Below are positions 1 to 9,174 of a stretch of 11,509 nt of DNA, in pieces; position 1 is the stretch's first letter, and every line of letters begins with the position of its first letter. A program made the translations under genes and the position numbers. Source of the stretch: Planctomycetota bacterium (lineage in GTDB: Bacteria; Planctomycetota; Phycisphaerae; WQYP01). The DNA lies in contig JAMDCX010000097.1 in assembly GCA_023489375.1 (NCBI GenBank), positions 1-11,509 of the forward strand, read 5' to 3'. Below the pieces are notes generated by a model. That model searched no databases. It saw nothing but the letters and a program-made list of their open reading frames with translations, and was not told where the DNA came from.

Positions 1-1
1 G

Positions 2-91
2 CTGCCGCCGTTGCTGGAGCTTAAGGATGATGTTGAGGCGATGGAAAAACTCGAACGCATGATTGTAACGGTGGAAAAACGATCAAGGTAA
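2..91 (+). CDS. C-terminal fragment of an unrecognised protein
   Basis: The first frame-2 codon at the window edge begins an open frame of 29 codons ending in TAA at 89-91. The visible tail is charged and probably helical (LPPLLELKDDVEAMEKLERM then IVTVEKRSR). The gene starts outside the window and I do not recognise the family. The frame is chosen because it is the only + strand frame giving a sensible protein end here, and because the 3' edge of the group II intron lies only about 40 bp beyond the stop, so the intron sits outside the gene rather than breaking it. The short length makes the call tentative. Confidence 0.45.
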   Translation: MPPLLELKDDVEAMEKLERMIVTVEKRSR

Positions 92-133
92 ACATTTGTT
101 TTCAATTGCGGCATGCAAACACGTATCCTGGAT

Positions 134-172
134 CGGGGTAGGGAAGGCCGGTTGATTCCGGCCTCCCCTGCC
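134..172 (-). ncRNA. Group II intron domain VI with candidate branch-point A
   Basis: On the minus strand a GGGGAGGCCGG arm pairs with CCGGCCTTCCCTACCCC around an AATCAA loop. The 3' arm carries an unpaired A in the CTACC stretch, about eight bases before the proposed intron end, which is where the branch-point adenosine is expected. Seen directly: the hairpin and the mismatched A. Its role as branch point is from knowledge of the family. Confidence 0.65.
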
Positions 173-175
173 GCC

Positions 176-208
176 AAACCGGACGAGCAGATTTCCCGCA
201 TCCGGCTT
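176..208 (-). ncRNA. Group II intron domain V (catalytic hairpin)
   Basis: Read on the minus strand, a 33-nt hairpin forms from AAGCCGGATGC and a complementary CGTCCGGTTT arm, with a GGGAAATCTGC internal portion. This is the size, shape and position (six bases after the maturase stop) expected for domain V, the most conserved part of the ribozyme. The usual catalytic AGC/CGC triad position is occupied by AGC. The hairpin appears intact, so the RNA might still be spliced if a maturase were supplied in trans; that is inference. Confidence 0.7.
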
Positions 209-213
209 TCCAG

Positions 214-924
214 TCAATGGGCCGTCTTCACGGATTGACATGCCAAGCAGTGGGCCACTTCCAGTGCGAAGAGCCCGGCTTGGGCAAACAATGCGTTCGG
301 CCAGCGCTGATGATCTCTGCCGCGGCCCCGACCCCGGCGTTTCTGCCGTTTCCGCAGGATGCTCCGCAGCCGCATTCGTATCCATGGGTCCACCTCACGC
401 CTGGCCCGGTGATCGGCGTGTTTGAAATAGCCGTACCAGCCACGCCGCATGGGATTGACACGCTGGATGATTGTTGACAAACTCACGCCGACATTGCGTT
501 TGGTTTTCAATCGGATTGCGTCCCGCAGTTTCTTCTTGCTTTTGTTCCTCGGCCAGCGCCGGCCCTTATCGAACCGGTAGCCCAGGAATTCAAAGCTTTC
601 CGGTAACCGTTCACGAAGTGATGATCGGACAGACTGAAAGCCTGCACCACAAGGGATTTCTACCCTTTGGGCTATATCAAAACCGCGGTAATTCTGGCCC
701 GTCGACATGACCGTGAACGGTTACACTTTATCTATCAGGCTGAACCATACACCTCCTTGCGCTCCGTATTCCAGAGCTGCCAACAGGCGATCCGTCCAGA
801 CTCATGCTGCAGCCCACGCCCAGCGTGCTCGTCGCACTACTTTGACGGGAACCTTTCCAGCTTGCTTACCGCCGGTCCTGCCGGGTACTGCCGCTGGGGA
901 TAGTTGCATCGGTCTTTTCTTCAC
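214..924 (-). pseudogene. ltrA: Group II intron reverse transcriptase/maturase, broken
   Basis: Group II intron-encoded proteins combine a reverse transcriptase with a maturase (X) domain and a DNA-binding region. Here only the ends survive. From a GTG at 924 the frame reads VKKRPMQLSP... to a TGA at 802-804. It continues in the same frame with VWTDRLLAALEYG then WFSLIDKV, the usual N-terminal block of this family, up to TAA at 721-723. The next part resembling the family starts near 600 with ESFEFLGYRF and runs through the maturase domain (RGWYGYFKHADHR, WIRMRLRSILRKR, DHQRWPNALFA) to TGA at 214. The whole reverse-transcriptase core, including the catalytic YxDD region, is missing and replaced by about 120 bp of unrelated sequence. 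The 214-708 stretch is still an open frame of 164 codons, but its first ~38 residues come from that foreign segment. A functional protein is very unlikely. Confidence 0.85.
604..723. repeat. 120-bp segment bounded by 12-bp perfect inverted repeats
   Basis: TAACCGTTCACG at 604-615 is repeated exactly in inverted orientation at 712-723. The segment sits precisely where recognisable maturase sequence stops (after the IDKV block) and resumes (before ESFEFLGY). If the outer TA on each side is a target duplication, the terminal repeats would be 10 bp. The interior shows no transposase and no family I recognise. It could be a small non-autonomous element or a rearrangement scar. A simple insertion does not explain the missing reverse-transcriptase core, so a deletion must also have occurred. 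Confidence 0.5.
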
Positions 925-1372
925 GCTTCCACTTTCCTGCACCCCTTGGCTCCACCGGAATGACCCGGCTTCTTCGCTACTATGGGGGCTCTGACTCCTG
1001 CCGGTCCGGTCCGTTTCAACGAACCGCCACTGCCTCCGACAGGTCTCTCTGTTTCATGCACATAACCTTCGGACCATTCCGTCTCCAACCACCTGATGCG
1101 TTCCAAGGTCGATTTTGCACGTTACCCCTCATCTCCTTGGACTTCCCTTGCGGGTCTGGGCTTCACCCTTCGATCCCAGGCTCACCACCGCATCCGGCCG
1201 AATCGAGTTCACCTGGGCCCCTTAGTCACTGCCCGCATGACGGACTGGTCGTTCACCTCGGATTGCTTTCCACCTTGCCTCGCGGCAACGCGGTTATCTC
1301 CAGTTACGGGCCGGAGAACGTTTGCCCGACAGGGACTTGCACCCTGCTGATTGTGTGCACTCACAGACGCAC

Positions 1373-1396
1373 GACCGCGGGCGTCTCGCCCGCCAT
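1373..1396. repeat. GC-rich hairpin repeat, copy 1, at intron 5' edge
   Basis: A perfect 7-bp stem GCGGGCG/CGCCCGC with loop TCT (1377-1393) starts four bases from the proposed 5' end of the group II intron, so it forms the intron's 5' exon. A near-identical sequence occurs at 5550-5574, which suggests a dispersed short palindromic repeat. No T-tract follows on either strand, so it is not a classical intrinsic terminator. Confidence 0.6.
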
Positions 1397-1548
1397 TGAC
1401 CCAAGGAGCCGTTGGTATAGCATTGCCAATGGATGCTCTGGGGACAGGTATCGATTGGAATGCCACTATTTCTGGCTGCACCCATTCCATTTTAGCCGCG
1501 TGGCCTTGGCCCGCGCGTTAACTCTGCAAAATCTCGCCCCCGCCCCAA

Positions 1549-1564
1549 AATATGGCCGCACCCA
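1549..1564 (+). other. Shared upstream motif, copy 1
   Basis: AATATGGCCGCACCCA lies about 80 bp before the start of the GxGYxYP gene. The same bases, preceded by a similar CCAAAA run, occur on the minus strand at 5211-5232, about 90-110 bp upstream of proA. In both cases the motif reads in the direction of the gene that follows. It may be a regulator site, part of a dispersed repeat, or chance. Confidence 0.35.
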
Positions 1565-1645
1565 CATGAACGGTTATCCTCTGCCTGGCTTGACGCATGG
1601 TGGCGGTCCGAACATACTGGCACAATGAAACGCAGGAGTAATCGA

Positions 1646-3583
1646 ATGCAATCCAAAAACAGCAAGTCATTAACGCGGCGATATTTTCTGGGGGCGGCGG
1701 GGGCCGCTATGGCGACATCCGGCTGCAGCCGGCCGGAAACACGTCAAGCCCCATCCACCGCAGAAAAACGCAGCCGCCAGATATTGGCCACCATGAACAT
1801 GACCTATACTCTTAAGCTCAATCGGGCTAACCCGCATGAGTTACACGAAATCTGGGATGATGCGCATGTTCTGGCGGCCTTGCAGGGGTTGGCTAATCGC
1901 GACCATGCCACAATCTATCAGTTTTTCATCGGCGGAGATACCGGAACCATCGACCACTTCTGGTGGAACTGGATGCGGGGGCGGAATAACTGGCTAAGCC
2001 AAGCGGCCATAAAGCCGTCCCAGACATTGCGTGATTTGATCATGAAATATCGGCACTTGGTACGGGGACTGGTGGTATATGATCAACATGTTCCCTCCAC
2101 CTCCAATGTGGCTTCTACTGTGGCCGGTGTGGAGGATTTGTTGCCCATTCGCTTTGATAAATCGAGCCGCTCCTTATTTTACTGGCTCACCAGTGCTCCA
2201 AACGGGCCGAAGTTTCCGGTCAAGGTTTGGCTGATCCATCCGGATGGCTCGCCACTGTTTACGGGACAGGGAATAATCCCGGGCACCACCACACCCTCTA
2301 CCCAAAGCGCCAAATGTGACGCCTATATCTGGGCCAAAGAACTTTATCTGGATACTGGGCGGTGCAATGGCGCCTACATGGGCTATTATATTGACGCTTA
2401 TTGGCTGCAGAAACCCTCCGGTTATATTCCCAACCACACCCTTAGCAATCATGATTATTTCATTGCGCACCGTGGCTTCTTTTTTGATCTGGCCCCCTGG
2501 GCAGATGAAGTTCCGATTGACGATCCAACGCAGCCGTTAGGGACCGATCAACGTACGTTGCGTGCTATTTTACGCTCCGCCTGGAATCAATCGCACGGGA
2601 AAAAAATGATCCACATCGGCGGATTTCCACCCTGGGACAAAAAATACACCCGGTATCCCGGGGCTGGCGGCAAACACGGCGGCGTGGCAACAGAATGGGA
2701 ATATGCCTACATTGTGTCCTGTTTCAACGGGTACATGGATGCCGATGCGCTGGGATTGGGGTGTATGGCCAATGCCTCGCTCTATCAGCACTATCCGCTT
2801 AAAACCAGTTACCCGCAACAGCTGCCGACACAACAGCACCTGCAACAGCGGCAATTTATCAACGCACAAGGCTATGTCGCCGATAAATCTTATGTGACTA
2901 TTTATGTCGGCGATTATGATTCCGCCGCCTGGCTTTATCAGATGCTGCCGACCATGTGGACGGATCCGGCGCGCGGATCCATACCGCTGGGGTGGGCTTT
3001 TGATCCGAATCTTTCGGATCGTTTTGCCCCGGGCATGGTCTATGCGCGGGATAATAAAACTCCCAACGATCACTTTATCACGGGTGATTCTGGAGCCGGA
3101 TATTTGAATCCCGGCGCGCTGCAAACCCCGCGTAAGTTTTCCGGTTTGCCTTCCGGAATCGATACCTGGAAAGCGCATTGCCAAAAGTACTACCGTTTAT
3201 GGGATGTTAAACTCACCGGATTTATCATTGATGGCGATGCGCCGGCCATGAATGGGCAGGTGAAAGCGGCATACTCGCAATTTTCCCCGGATGGCATGGT
3301 GCCGCAGAAAATTCCACCGCAGGGAATTTTTGACGGCATGCCATTTCTCCGTATGGGAAATCTTCCCGGCAATGGTAATTCACCGGCGGATGCGGCCAAG
3401 TTTATTCTTCAGGAGACTACCGCTAAAGGAGCACAATTCAGAATTTATCGCACGGTGCTGAAAACACCGACGTGGCATAAGGAACTTTTTGAGATATTAA
3501 AAAAATCTCCACAAGGTCGGCGTATAGAAATTGTGGAACCTTATTCGCTGATGTTATTGCTCAAATCCTTCTATGCAGGATAG
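1646..3583 (+). CDS. GxGYxYP-family exported lipoprotein (putative glycoside hydrolase)
   Basis: A 645-residue protein. The start at 1646 is preferred over the in-frame ATG at 1625 because AGGAG at 1634-1638 sits seven bases before it. The N-terminus holds a twin-arginine motif (TRRYFL, residues 10-15), a short hydrophobic stretch and a lipobox ATSGC with Cys27, so it is predicted to be exported folded by Tat and lipid-anchored. The body matches my knowledge of the GxGYxYP family: an HVLAALQGLANR block near residues 74-85, aromatic- and glycine-rich central blocks (IHIGGFPPWDKKY), GDSGAGYLNPGAL with the name motif as GAGYLNP (483-489, Asn in place of the usual second Tyr), and LWDVKLTGFIIDGDAPAM near 518-535. 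The family is annotated as putative glycoside hydrolase; substrate and activity are unknown. It stands alone: convergent to proA and downstream of the intron, with no sugar transporter or other carbohydrate gene nearby. Confidence 0.82.
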   Translation: MQSKNSKSLTRRYFLGAAGAAMATSGCSRPETRQAPSTAEKRSRQILATMNMTYTLKLNRANPHELHEIWDDAHVLAALQGLANRDHATIYQFFIGGDTGTIDHFWWNWMRGRNNWLSQAAIKPSQTLRDLIMKYRHLVRGLVVYDQHVPSTSNVASTVAGVEDLLPIRFDKSSRSLFYWLTSAPNGPKFPVKVWLIHPDGSPLFTGQGIIPGTTTPSTQSAKCDAYIWAKELYLDTGRCNGAYMGYYIDAYWLQKPSGYIPNHTLSNHDYFIAHRGFFFDLAPWADEVPIDDPTQPLGTDQRTLRAILRSAWNQSHGKKMIHIGGFPPWDKKYTRYPGAGGKHGGVATEWEYAYIVSCFNGYMDADALGLGCMANASLYQHYPLKTSYPQQLPTQQHLQQRQFINAQGYVADKSYVTIYVGDYDSAAWLYQMLPTMWTDPARGSIPLGWAFDPNLSDRFAPGMVYARDNKTPNDHFITGDSGAGYLNPGALQTPRKFSGLPSGIDTWKAHCQKYYRLWDVKLTGFIIDGDAPAMNGQVKAAYSQFSPDGMVPQKIPPQGIFDGMPFLRMGNLPGNGNSPADAAKFILQETTAKGAQFRIYRTVLKTPTWHKELFEILKKSPQGRRIEIVEPYSLMLLLKSFYAG

Positions 3584-3712
3584 CCTTAGTCGGCCGAACT
3601 GCCCGGATCTGGCGTGTTCTATTTAGAACCGAGAACGCTGCAATACGTTCCGCCATGGCGTAATGTTTCTCCCGGACATCGCCATCTGGAAGTATGTTCT
3701 TGGTCCGTAAAA

Positions 3713-3731
3713 TTGTGCCTTTTAGGCGCAA
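3713..3731 (-). terminator. Candidate intrinsic terminator of proA
   Basis: On the minus strand TTGCGCC and GGCACAA form a 7-bp stem (one G-U pair) around a five-base loop and are followed at once by TTTTA. It lies about 75 bp beyond the proA stop, in the gap between proA and the convergent GxGYxYP gene. The stem is weak and the T-run short. On the + strand it is followed by a poorer AGATATTTCT. Confidence 0.45.
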
Positions 3732-3804
3732 GATATTTCTGGGATGCCATAATTTCGTTGTAATTATTCACATGGGGTTAAGGAGTCGTTCGGACAGGAC
3801 TTAT

Positions 3805-5124
3805 TTACACCCGCACATGGCCATTGCCCGTAACAATATATTTATACGTACATAAATCGGCTGCACCCATCGGACCGCGGGCATGGAGTTTGTCAGTGCT
3901 GATGCCGATTTCCGCGCCTAATCCATATTCAAAACCGTCGGCCCAACGGGTAGAGGCATTCACCATGACACTGGCGGAGTCCACATTCTGGACAAATTTA
4001 TGGGCGGCATTAATGTCGCGGGTGATAATGGCATCGGTGTGTTGTGAACCATATTGCGTTATGTGGGCAATGGCTTCATCAATTGAATTGACCTGCTTAA
4101 TGGCTACGATCAAATCCAGAAATTCAGCGCCCCAGTCCGATTCCACCGCCAATTTGGCGTTCTGCAAAAGCCCCTGGCTGCGCGCATCGGCGCGCATTTC
4201 CACTTTCGCTGCGCGAAATTTGGCGGCCAGACGCGGCAGAACCCGGGCGGAAATGTCTTTATGCACCAGAATACATTCGGCGGTATTACACACCGCACAG
4301 CCGTCTACCTTGGCACTGTAAGCCACGTTCACCGCCATATCCGCATCGGCATCTTTATCAATATAAACATGGCAGACACCCTTGTAGTGCTTGATAACTG
4401 GAATGGTGGCCTGATCCACCACCGCGCGAATCAGTGCTTCACCACCGCGTGGAATCACCAAATCCACCAGCCCTTCCGCGGTAACCAGTACCCCCACCGC
4501 GGCGCGATCCGTGGTGGCGATAAGTTGCACCGCGTTGGGATCTATCTGCGCCGCCAGCAGGGATTCGCGAATGATCTTAGCTATAGCCTGATTGCTCCGG
4601 ATAGATTCCTTGCCGCCGCGCAGGATGCAGGCATTTCCGCTTTTGAGACACAACGCGGCCGCATCACTGGTAACATTGGGTCGGCTTTCATAGATAATGG
4701 CAATAACTCCGATGGGCACGCGGCGTTTTTCAATGCGCAAGCCATTGGGGCGGTCATAAGCCGCAAGGGTTTGGCCGACGGGATCGGTTTGCCCGGCGAT
4801 TTCCCGTATGCTCGTGGCCATGGCCTGCAATTTATTTTCGGTTATAGTGAGCCGGGAAATCATGGGCAAGGCCAGACCTTCCTGTTTGGCTTGGCGCAGG
4901 TCCGCGGCATTAGCTTCCAGAAGTTCGCTTTGATGGGCCATAAGGCCATCAGCAAGGCGCCATAATGCGGCATTGCGGGCCAAGCCGTTCAAAACGGCCA
5001 GCTGCCGGGCCGCCTGTCGGGCTTGCCGAGCCATCTGAAGAATATCTCTGGAGATATCGGCTATATCTTCCCTGGCGGCGGGCGTCCCACCGTTTTGCAT
5101 ATCCGTAGTCGTTGAGTTTTGCAT
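3805..5124 (-). CDS. proA: Gamma-glutamyl phosphate reductase (proline synthesis)
   Basis: ProA reduces gamma-glutamyl phosphate with NADPH to glutamate 5-semialdehyde in the cytoplasm, the second step of proline synthesis. The protein is about 439 residues, against ~417 for E. coli ProA, the excess being a low-complexity N-terminus (STTTDMQNGG). Family marks in order (440-residue numbering from the GTG at 5127): RRVPIGVIAIIYESRPNVT (135-153), CLKSGNACILRGGKE (160-174), IPRGGEALIR (225-234), KHYKGVCHVYID (246-257), the catalytic cysteine in AVCNTAEC (Cys280), and GLGAEIGISTDKLHARGPMG (402-421). The ATG at 5124 is chosen over the adjacent GTG because GGAG lies five bases upstream of it. No proB is adjacent, so proline genes are split here or proB lies elsewhere. 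The gene appears single, with its own promoter and terminator. Confidence 0.96.
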   Translation of the reverse strand: MQNSTTTDMQNGGTPAAREDIADISRDILQMARQARQAARQLAVLNGLARNAALWRLADGLMAHQSELLEANAADLRQAKQEGLALPMISRLTITENKLQAMATSIREIAGQTDPVGQTLAAYDRPNGLRIEKRRVPIGVIAIIYESRPNVTSDAAALCLKSGNACILRGGKESIRSNQAIAKIIRESLLAAQIDPNAVQLIATTDRAAVGVLVTAEGLVDLVIPRGGEALIRAVVDQATIPVIKHYKGVCHVYIDKDADADMAVNVAYSAKVDGCAVCNTAECILVHKDISARVLPRLAAKFRAAKVEMRADARSQGLLQNAKLAVESDWGAEFLDLIVAIKQVNSIDEAIAHITQYGSQHTDAIITRDINAAHKFVQNVDSASVMVNASTRWADGFEYGLGAEIGISTDKLHARGPMGAADLCTYKYIVTGNGHVRV

Positions 5125-5155
5125 CACAACTCCATGGTGTCGTTAACCAGCGTTT

Positions 5156-5164
5156 ATTTTAGCA
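5156..5164 (-). promoter_or_regulatory. Candidate extended -10 promoter of proA
   Basis: On the minus strand TGCTAAAAT gives a -10 box (TAAAAT) with a TGn extension, about 30 bases upstream of the proA start. The -35 region about 17 bases further up has no good match, as is usual for extended -10 promoters. Position and sequence support it; no other evidence. Confidence 0.4.
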
Positions 5165-5210
5165 TATTGACAGTTTGGAAGTTAGTACAGGCAAGTATGA
5201 CACCATCGGT

Positions 5211-5232
5211 TGGGTGCGGCCATATTTTTTGG
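5211..5232 (-). other. Shared upstream motif, copy 2
   Basis: On the minus strand this reads CCAAAAAATATGGCCGCACC followed by CA, matching the motif at 1549-1564 over 15-16 consecutive bases. It lies upstream of the candidate proA promoter and reads toward proA. It is the second copy of a pair whose role is unknown. Confidence 0.35.
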
Positions 5233-5280
5233 CAAAATACCTCACAACCGCCACCAGTTTACATTTTTGAGAAGTATCCC

Positions 5281-5547
5281 AGTGCACTGTAGCGCCTATA
5301 AATCAGCTTTGACGGCAGGCCAAGGGGACCTGGGCGCGAAGCCAGGAAGGTGTATTGATGAATACTATCACGACGAGCGACAAAGCCCACAGAACCTTGG
5401 CCCCCGCCGGCTGGTTGGCCGGAAACGGGCCATCTGCTGCGTCGTAGCGGCTCAAGGGGTCTTATAGCCCCGGTTTTCGCCGCTCTCTCCTTGCATCTGG
5501 CCCGTTTCCAGCCAATCAAAGTTAATTTATAGGCGCTACAGAGCACT
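5281..5547. mobile_element. MITE-like element with nested inverted repeats
   Basis: The ends 5281-5312 and 5516-5547 are inverted repeats matching at 29 of 32 positions, with a perfect 17-bp core CTGTAGCGCCTATAAAT. The 267-bp length, ends of this quality and absence of a transposase fit a miniature inverted-repeat element. The interior is also structured: GGCCAAGG (5318-5325) pairs with 5395-5402, enclosing CCTGG/CCAGG and GTATT/AATAC hairpins. TTGGCCGGAAACGGGCCA (5415-5432) pairs with 5498-5515 at 17 of 18 positions, enclosing AGCGGC/GCCGCT and GGGG/CCCC stems. The second arm ends exactly where the right terminal repeat begins. No clean target duplication is visible. A 29-codon ORF (5358-5447) preceded by AGGAAGG exists inside, but it lies within the paired sequence and is probably not a gene. 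A structured non-coding RNA is the main alternative. Confidence 0.65.
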
Positions 5548-5549
5548 AA

Positions 5550-5574
5550 GATCGCGGGCGCCTCGCCTGCCGTT
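5550..5574. repeat. GC-rich hairpin repeat, copy 2, beside the MITE
   Basis: GCGGGCG and CGCCTGC (one G-T pair) flank a CCT loop at 5554-5570. The surrounding bases match copy 1 at 1373-1396 with about four substitutions, two of which keep or nearly keep the pairing. It begins within six bases of the right end of the MITE-like element. Confidence 0.55.
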
Positions 5575-5674
5575 GCACCTCAAAAGGCTATTGGCCCAGC
5601 AGTTCCCCGTTCACACCCTTGGGTATACCGCCGGAAACGATGCCTTTTCAGATATGGCTGTCATTGTAATCCAC

Positions 5675-5712
5675 AAAAAAGGCCCGGCTGAAACTTGCAG
5701 TCGGGCCTTTTT
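5675..5712. terminator. Strong bidirectional terminator after ppdK
   Basis: GGCCCGGCTG (5681-5690) pairs with CAGTCGGGCC (5698-5707) over ten base pairs with one G-T pair. It is flanked by six A on the left and five T on the right, so it gives a stem plus U-tract on either strand. It lies about 30 bp beyond the ppdK stop and should end the ppdK transcript. On the + strand it would stop readthrough from the MITE region into ppdK antisense. Confidence 0.85.
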
Positions 5713-5742
5713 ATGATTTTTAACCAAATACAACCAAGGCTG

Positions 5743-8409
<2,667 letters not shown>

Positions 8410-8499
8410 TGTGAATGATACCTCCAAAAAATAACCGGTGAAAATAACAAAATCCGCCAACAATCGCCGAGCCGGTGCGGCGAATACGGAAAGAGTTAC

Positions 8500-8527
8500 A
8501 GTATAAAGCGTAAGCGTGGGTCGTCAA
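8500..8527 (-). promoter_or_regulatory. Promoter of ppdK
   Basis: On the minus strand TTGACG (8527-8522) and TATACT (8505-8500) are separated by 16 bases, a close match to the housekeeping sigma consensus. Transcription would begin near 8493, giving an ~85-nt leader. The leader contains a TCGCCG/CGGCGA hairpin (8464-8483), whose role, if any, cannot be told from sequence. Confidence 0.65.
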
Positions 8528-9154
8528 ATCAATATTTTAGCCATAAGCCGAAAAGGGCGTTGGTTGCCTTCAGAATTGACGGTTTGCTTCACATATCGTA
8601 ACCGTTCTCAGCCCGGTTACCCAAATCGCCCGCCCCTGGCTGCACCGTAATGAGTAATATTATGGCATGGGTATTTTGCCCATGAGAGTTCATGGTCAGA
8701 ATGCCCGTGCTGCGGACTTCTGAATTCCGTATTCTTAAACATATTCATAAGTCACGATTTATTCTCCGCGGCACATAAATGTGCCGGCTAACATATCTCG
8801 CATCCCCAGCAACATGTAACTTATAAGGAATGGGACCGTAATAACTTCCCGATTAGCATTATCATTGAATACTCCACCACCGGCAAAGCCGGTGGCTATA
8901 TGACGGATGGTGCTCTGGAATCCGCGCACTAACCGGCGCAACGACTATTTGGAAGTTATTATGCGTTAGTTCCTAACCTGTAACCTCCGTGGTTCGTTGT
9001 GTCGCTGTGGCGTAATGGATAGCGTCATCCGCGGCCACAAGTAAAACGTTAAAAATATGGATTATCATCAATACCCAGGCTCACGCAGTATTCAGTAAGA
9101 ATGGTGTCTTGGCCCCCCCCAAAAGACCGCATCTATTGATAACCATGACGCCGA
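8528..9154. other. Hairpin-rich non-coding stretch between ppdK and ftsL
   Basis: About 630 bp with no convincing gene. Inverted repeats seen: GTAACCG/CGGTTAC (8598-8620), CATGGG/CCCATG (about 8665-8684), CGGCACAT/ATGTGCCG (8769-8786), CCACCGGC/GCCGGTGG with an AAA loop (8877-8895), and TGTGGC/GCCACA with inner GGAT/ATCC (about 9007-9041). An eight-C run lies at 9113-9120. None has a T-tract long enough for an intrinsic terminator. The 8877-8895 hairpin has the look of a REP or IS200-type end, but no transposase is present. A minus-strand frame (8759-8941, TTG start, 60 codons) lacks a ribosome site and I do not count it as a gene. Confidence 0.5.
8877..8895. repeat. REP-like hairpin
   Basis: Perfect 8-bp stem CCACCGGC/GCCGGTGG around AAA. 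Compact hairpins of this type occur as REP sequences and at IS200/IS605-family ends. Only one copy is seen in the window, so repeat status is inferred from shape alone. Confidence 0.35.
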
Positions 9155-9174
9155 CTTTCATTGCGGCATGAAAG
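9155..9174. promoter_or_regulatory. Operator-like palindrome over the ftsL -35 region
   Basis: CTTTCAT (9155-9161) and ATGAAAG (9168-9174) form a perfect inverted repeat with a six-base spacer. It covers the expected -35 position of the promoter whose -10 box is at 9180-9185. A dimeric regulator bound here would block that promoter. No regulator gene is nearby to name. Confidence 0.4.

Larger units (their letters stand above)
132..1372 (-). mobile_element. Group II intron with decayed maturase gene
   Basis: On the minus strand the element starts with GTGCG at 1372-1368, matching the group II 5' consensus GUGYG. About 450 nt of sequence typical of ribozyme domains I-III follow, including stretches familiar from bacterial introns such as AAGCCGGGTCATTCCGGTGG and the GGAGTCAGAG...CATAGTA block. 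A maturase gene remnant (214-924) occupies the domain IV position. Domain V (176-208) and a domain VI hairpin (about 134-172) lie directly after the maturase stop, and the 3' end is placed at the GAT ending at 132. Total length is about 1.24 kb, short for an intron with a full maturase (usually above 2 kb), which agrees with the internal loss. The intron lies between two genes and interrupts neither. The subclass was not assigned, and the boundaries rest on motif matching. Confidence 0.85.

Noticed and set aside
960..1628. 222-codon + strand open frame
   Set aside because: It runs antisense through the ribozyme part of the group II intron and into the upstream region of the GxGYxYP gene. Its composition is typical of a shadow frame and it has no ribosome site.
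5358..5447. 29-codon ORF with a good AGGAAGG site inside the MITE-like element
   Set aside because: It lies within nested inverted repeats whose pairing explains the sequence better than coding, and the peptide is featureless.
5259..5546. 95-codon minus-strand open frame across the MITE-like element
   Set aside because: It spans both terminal repeats and shows no transposase or other domain.
8410..8463. 18-codon N-terminal extension of ppdK
   Set aside because: It overlaps the ribosome-binding GGAGG and precedes the conserved family start MVDKLTYFFG.
8759..8941. 60-codon minus-strand open frame with a TTG start
   Set aside because: No ribosome site and no recognisable family, and it includes two of the palindromes of the gap, so it reads as chance.
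9004..9045. tRNA-like stretch GGCGTAATGGATAGCG resembling a D-arm
   Set aside because: No anticodon arm, T-arm (GTTCGAATC) or acceptor stem follows. The bases form a simple hairpin with GCCACA instead.
9113..9120. Run of eight C as a phase-variation tract
   Set aside because: It is about 60 bp upstream of the -35 region, outside any gene, and a single homopolymer of this length is weak evidence.
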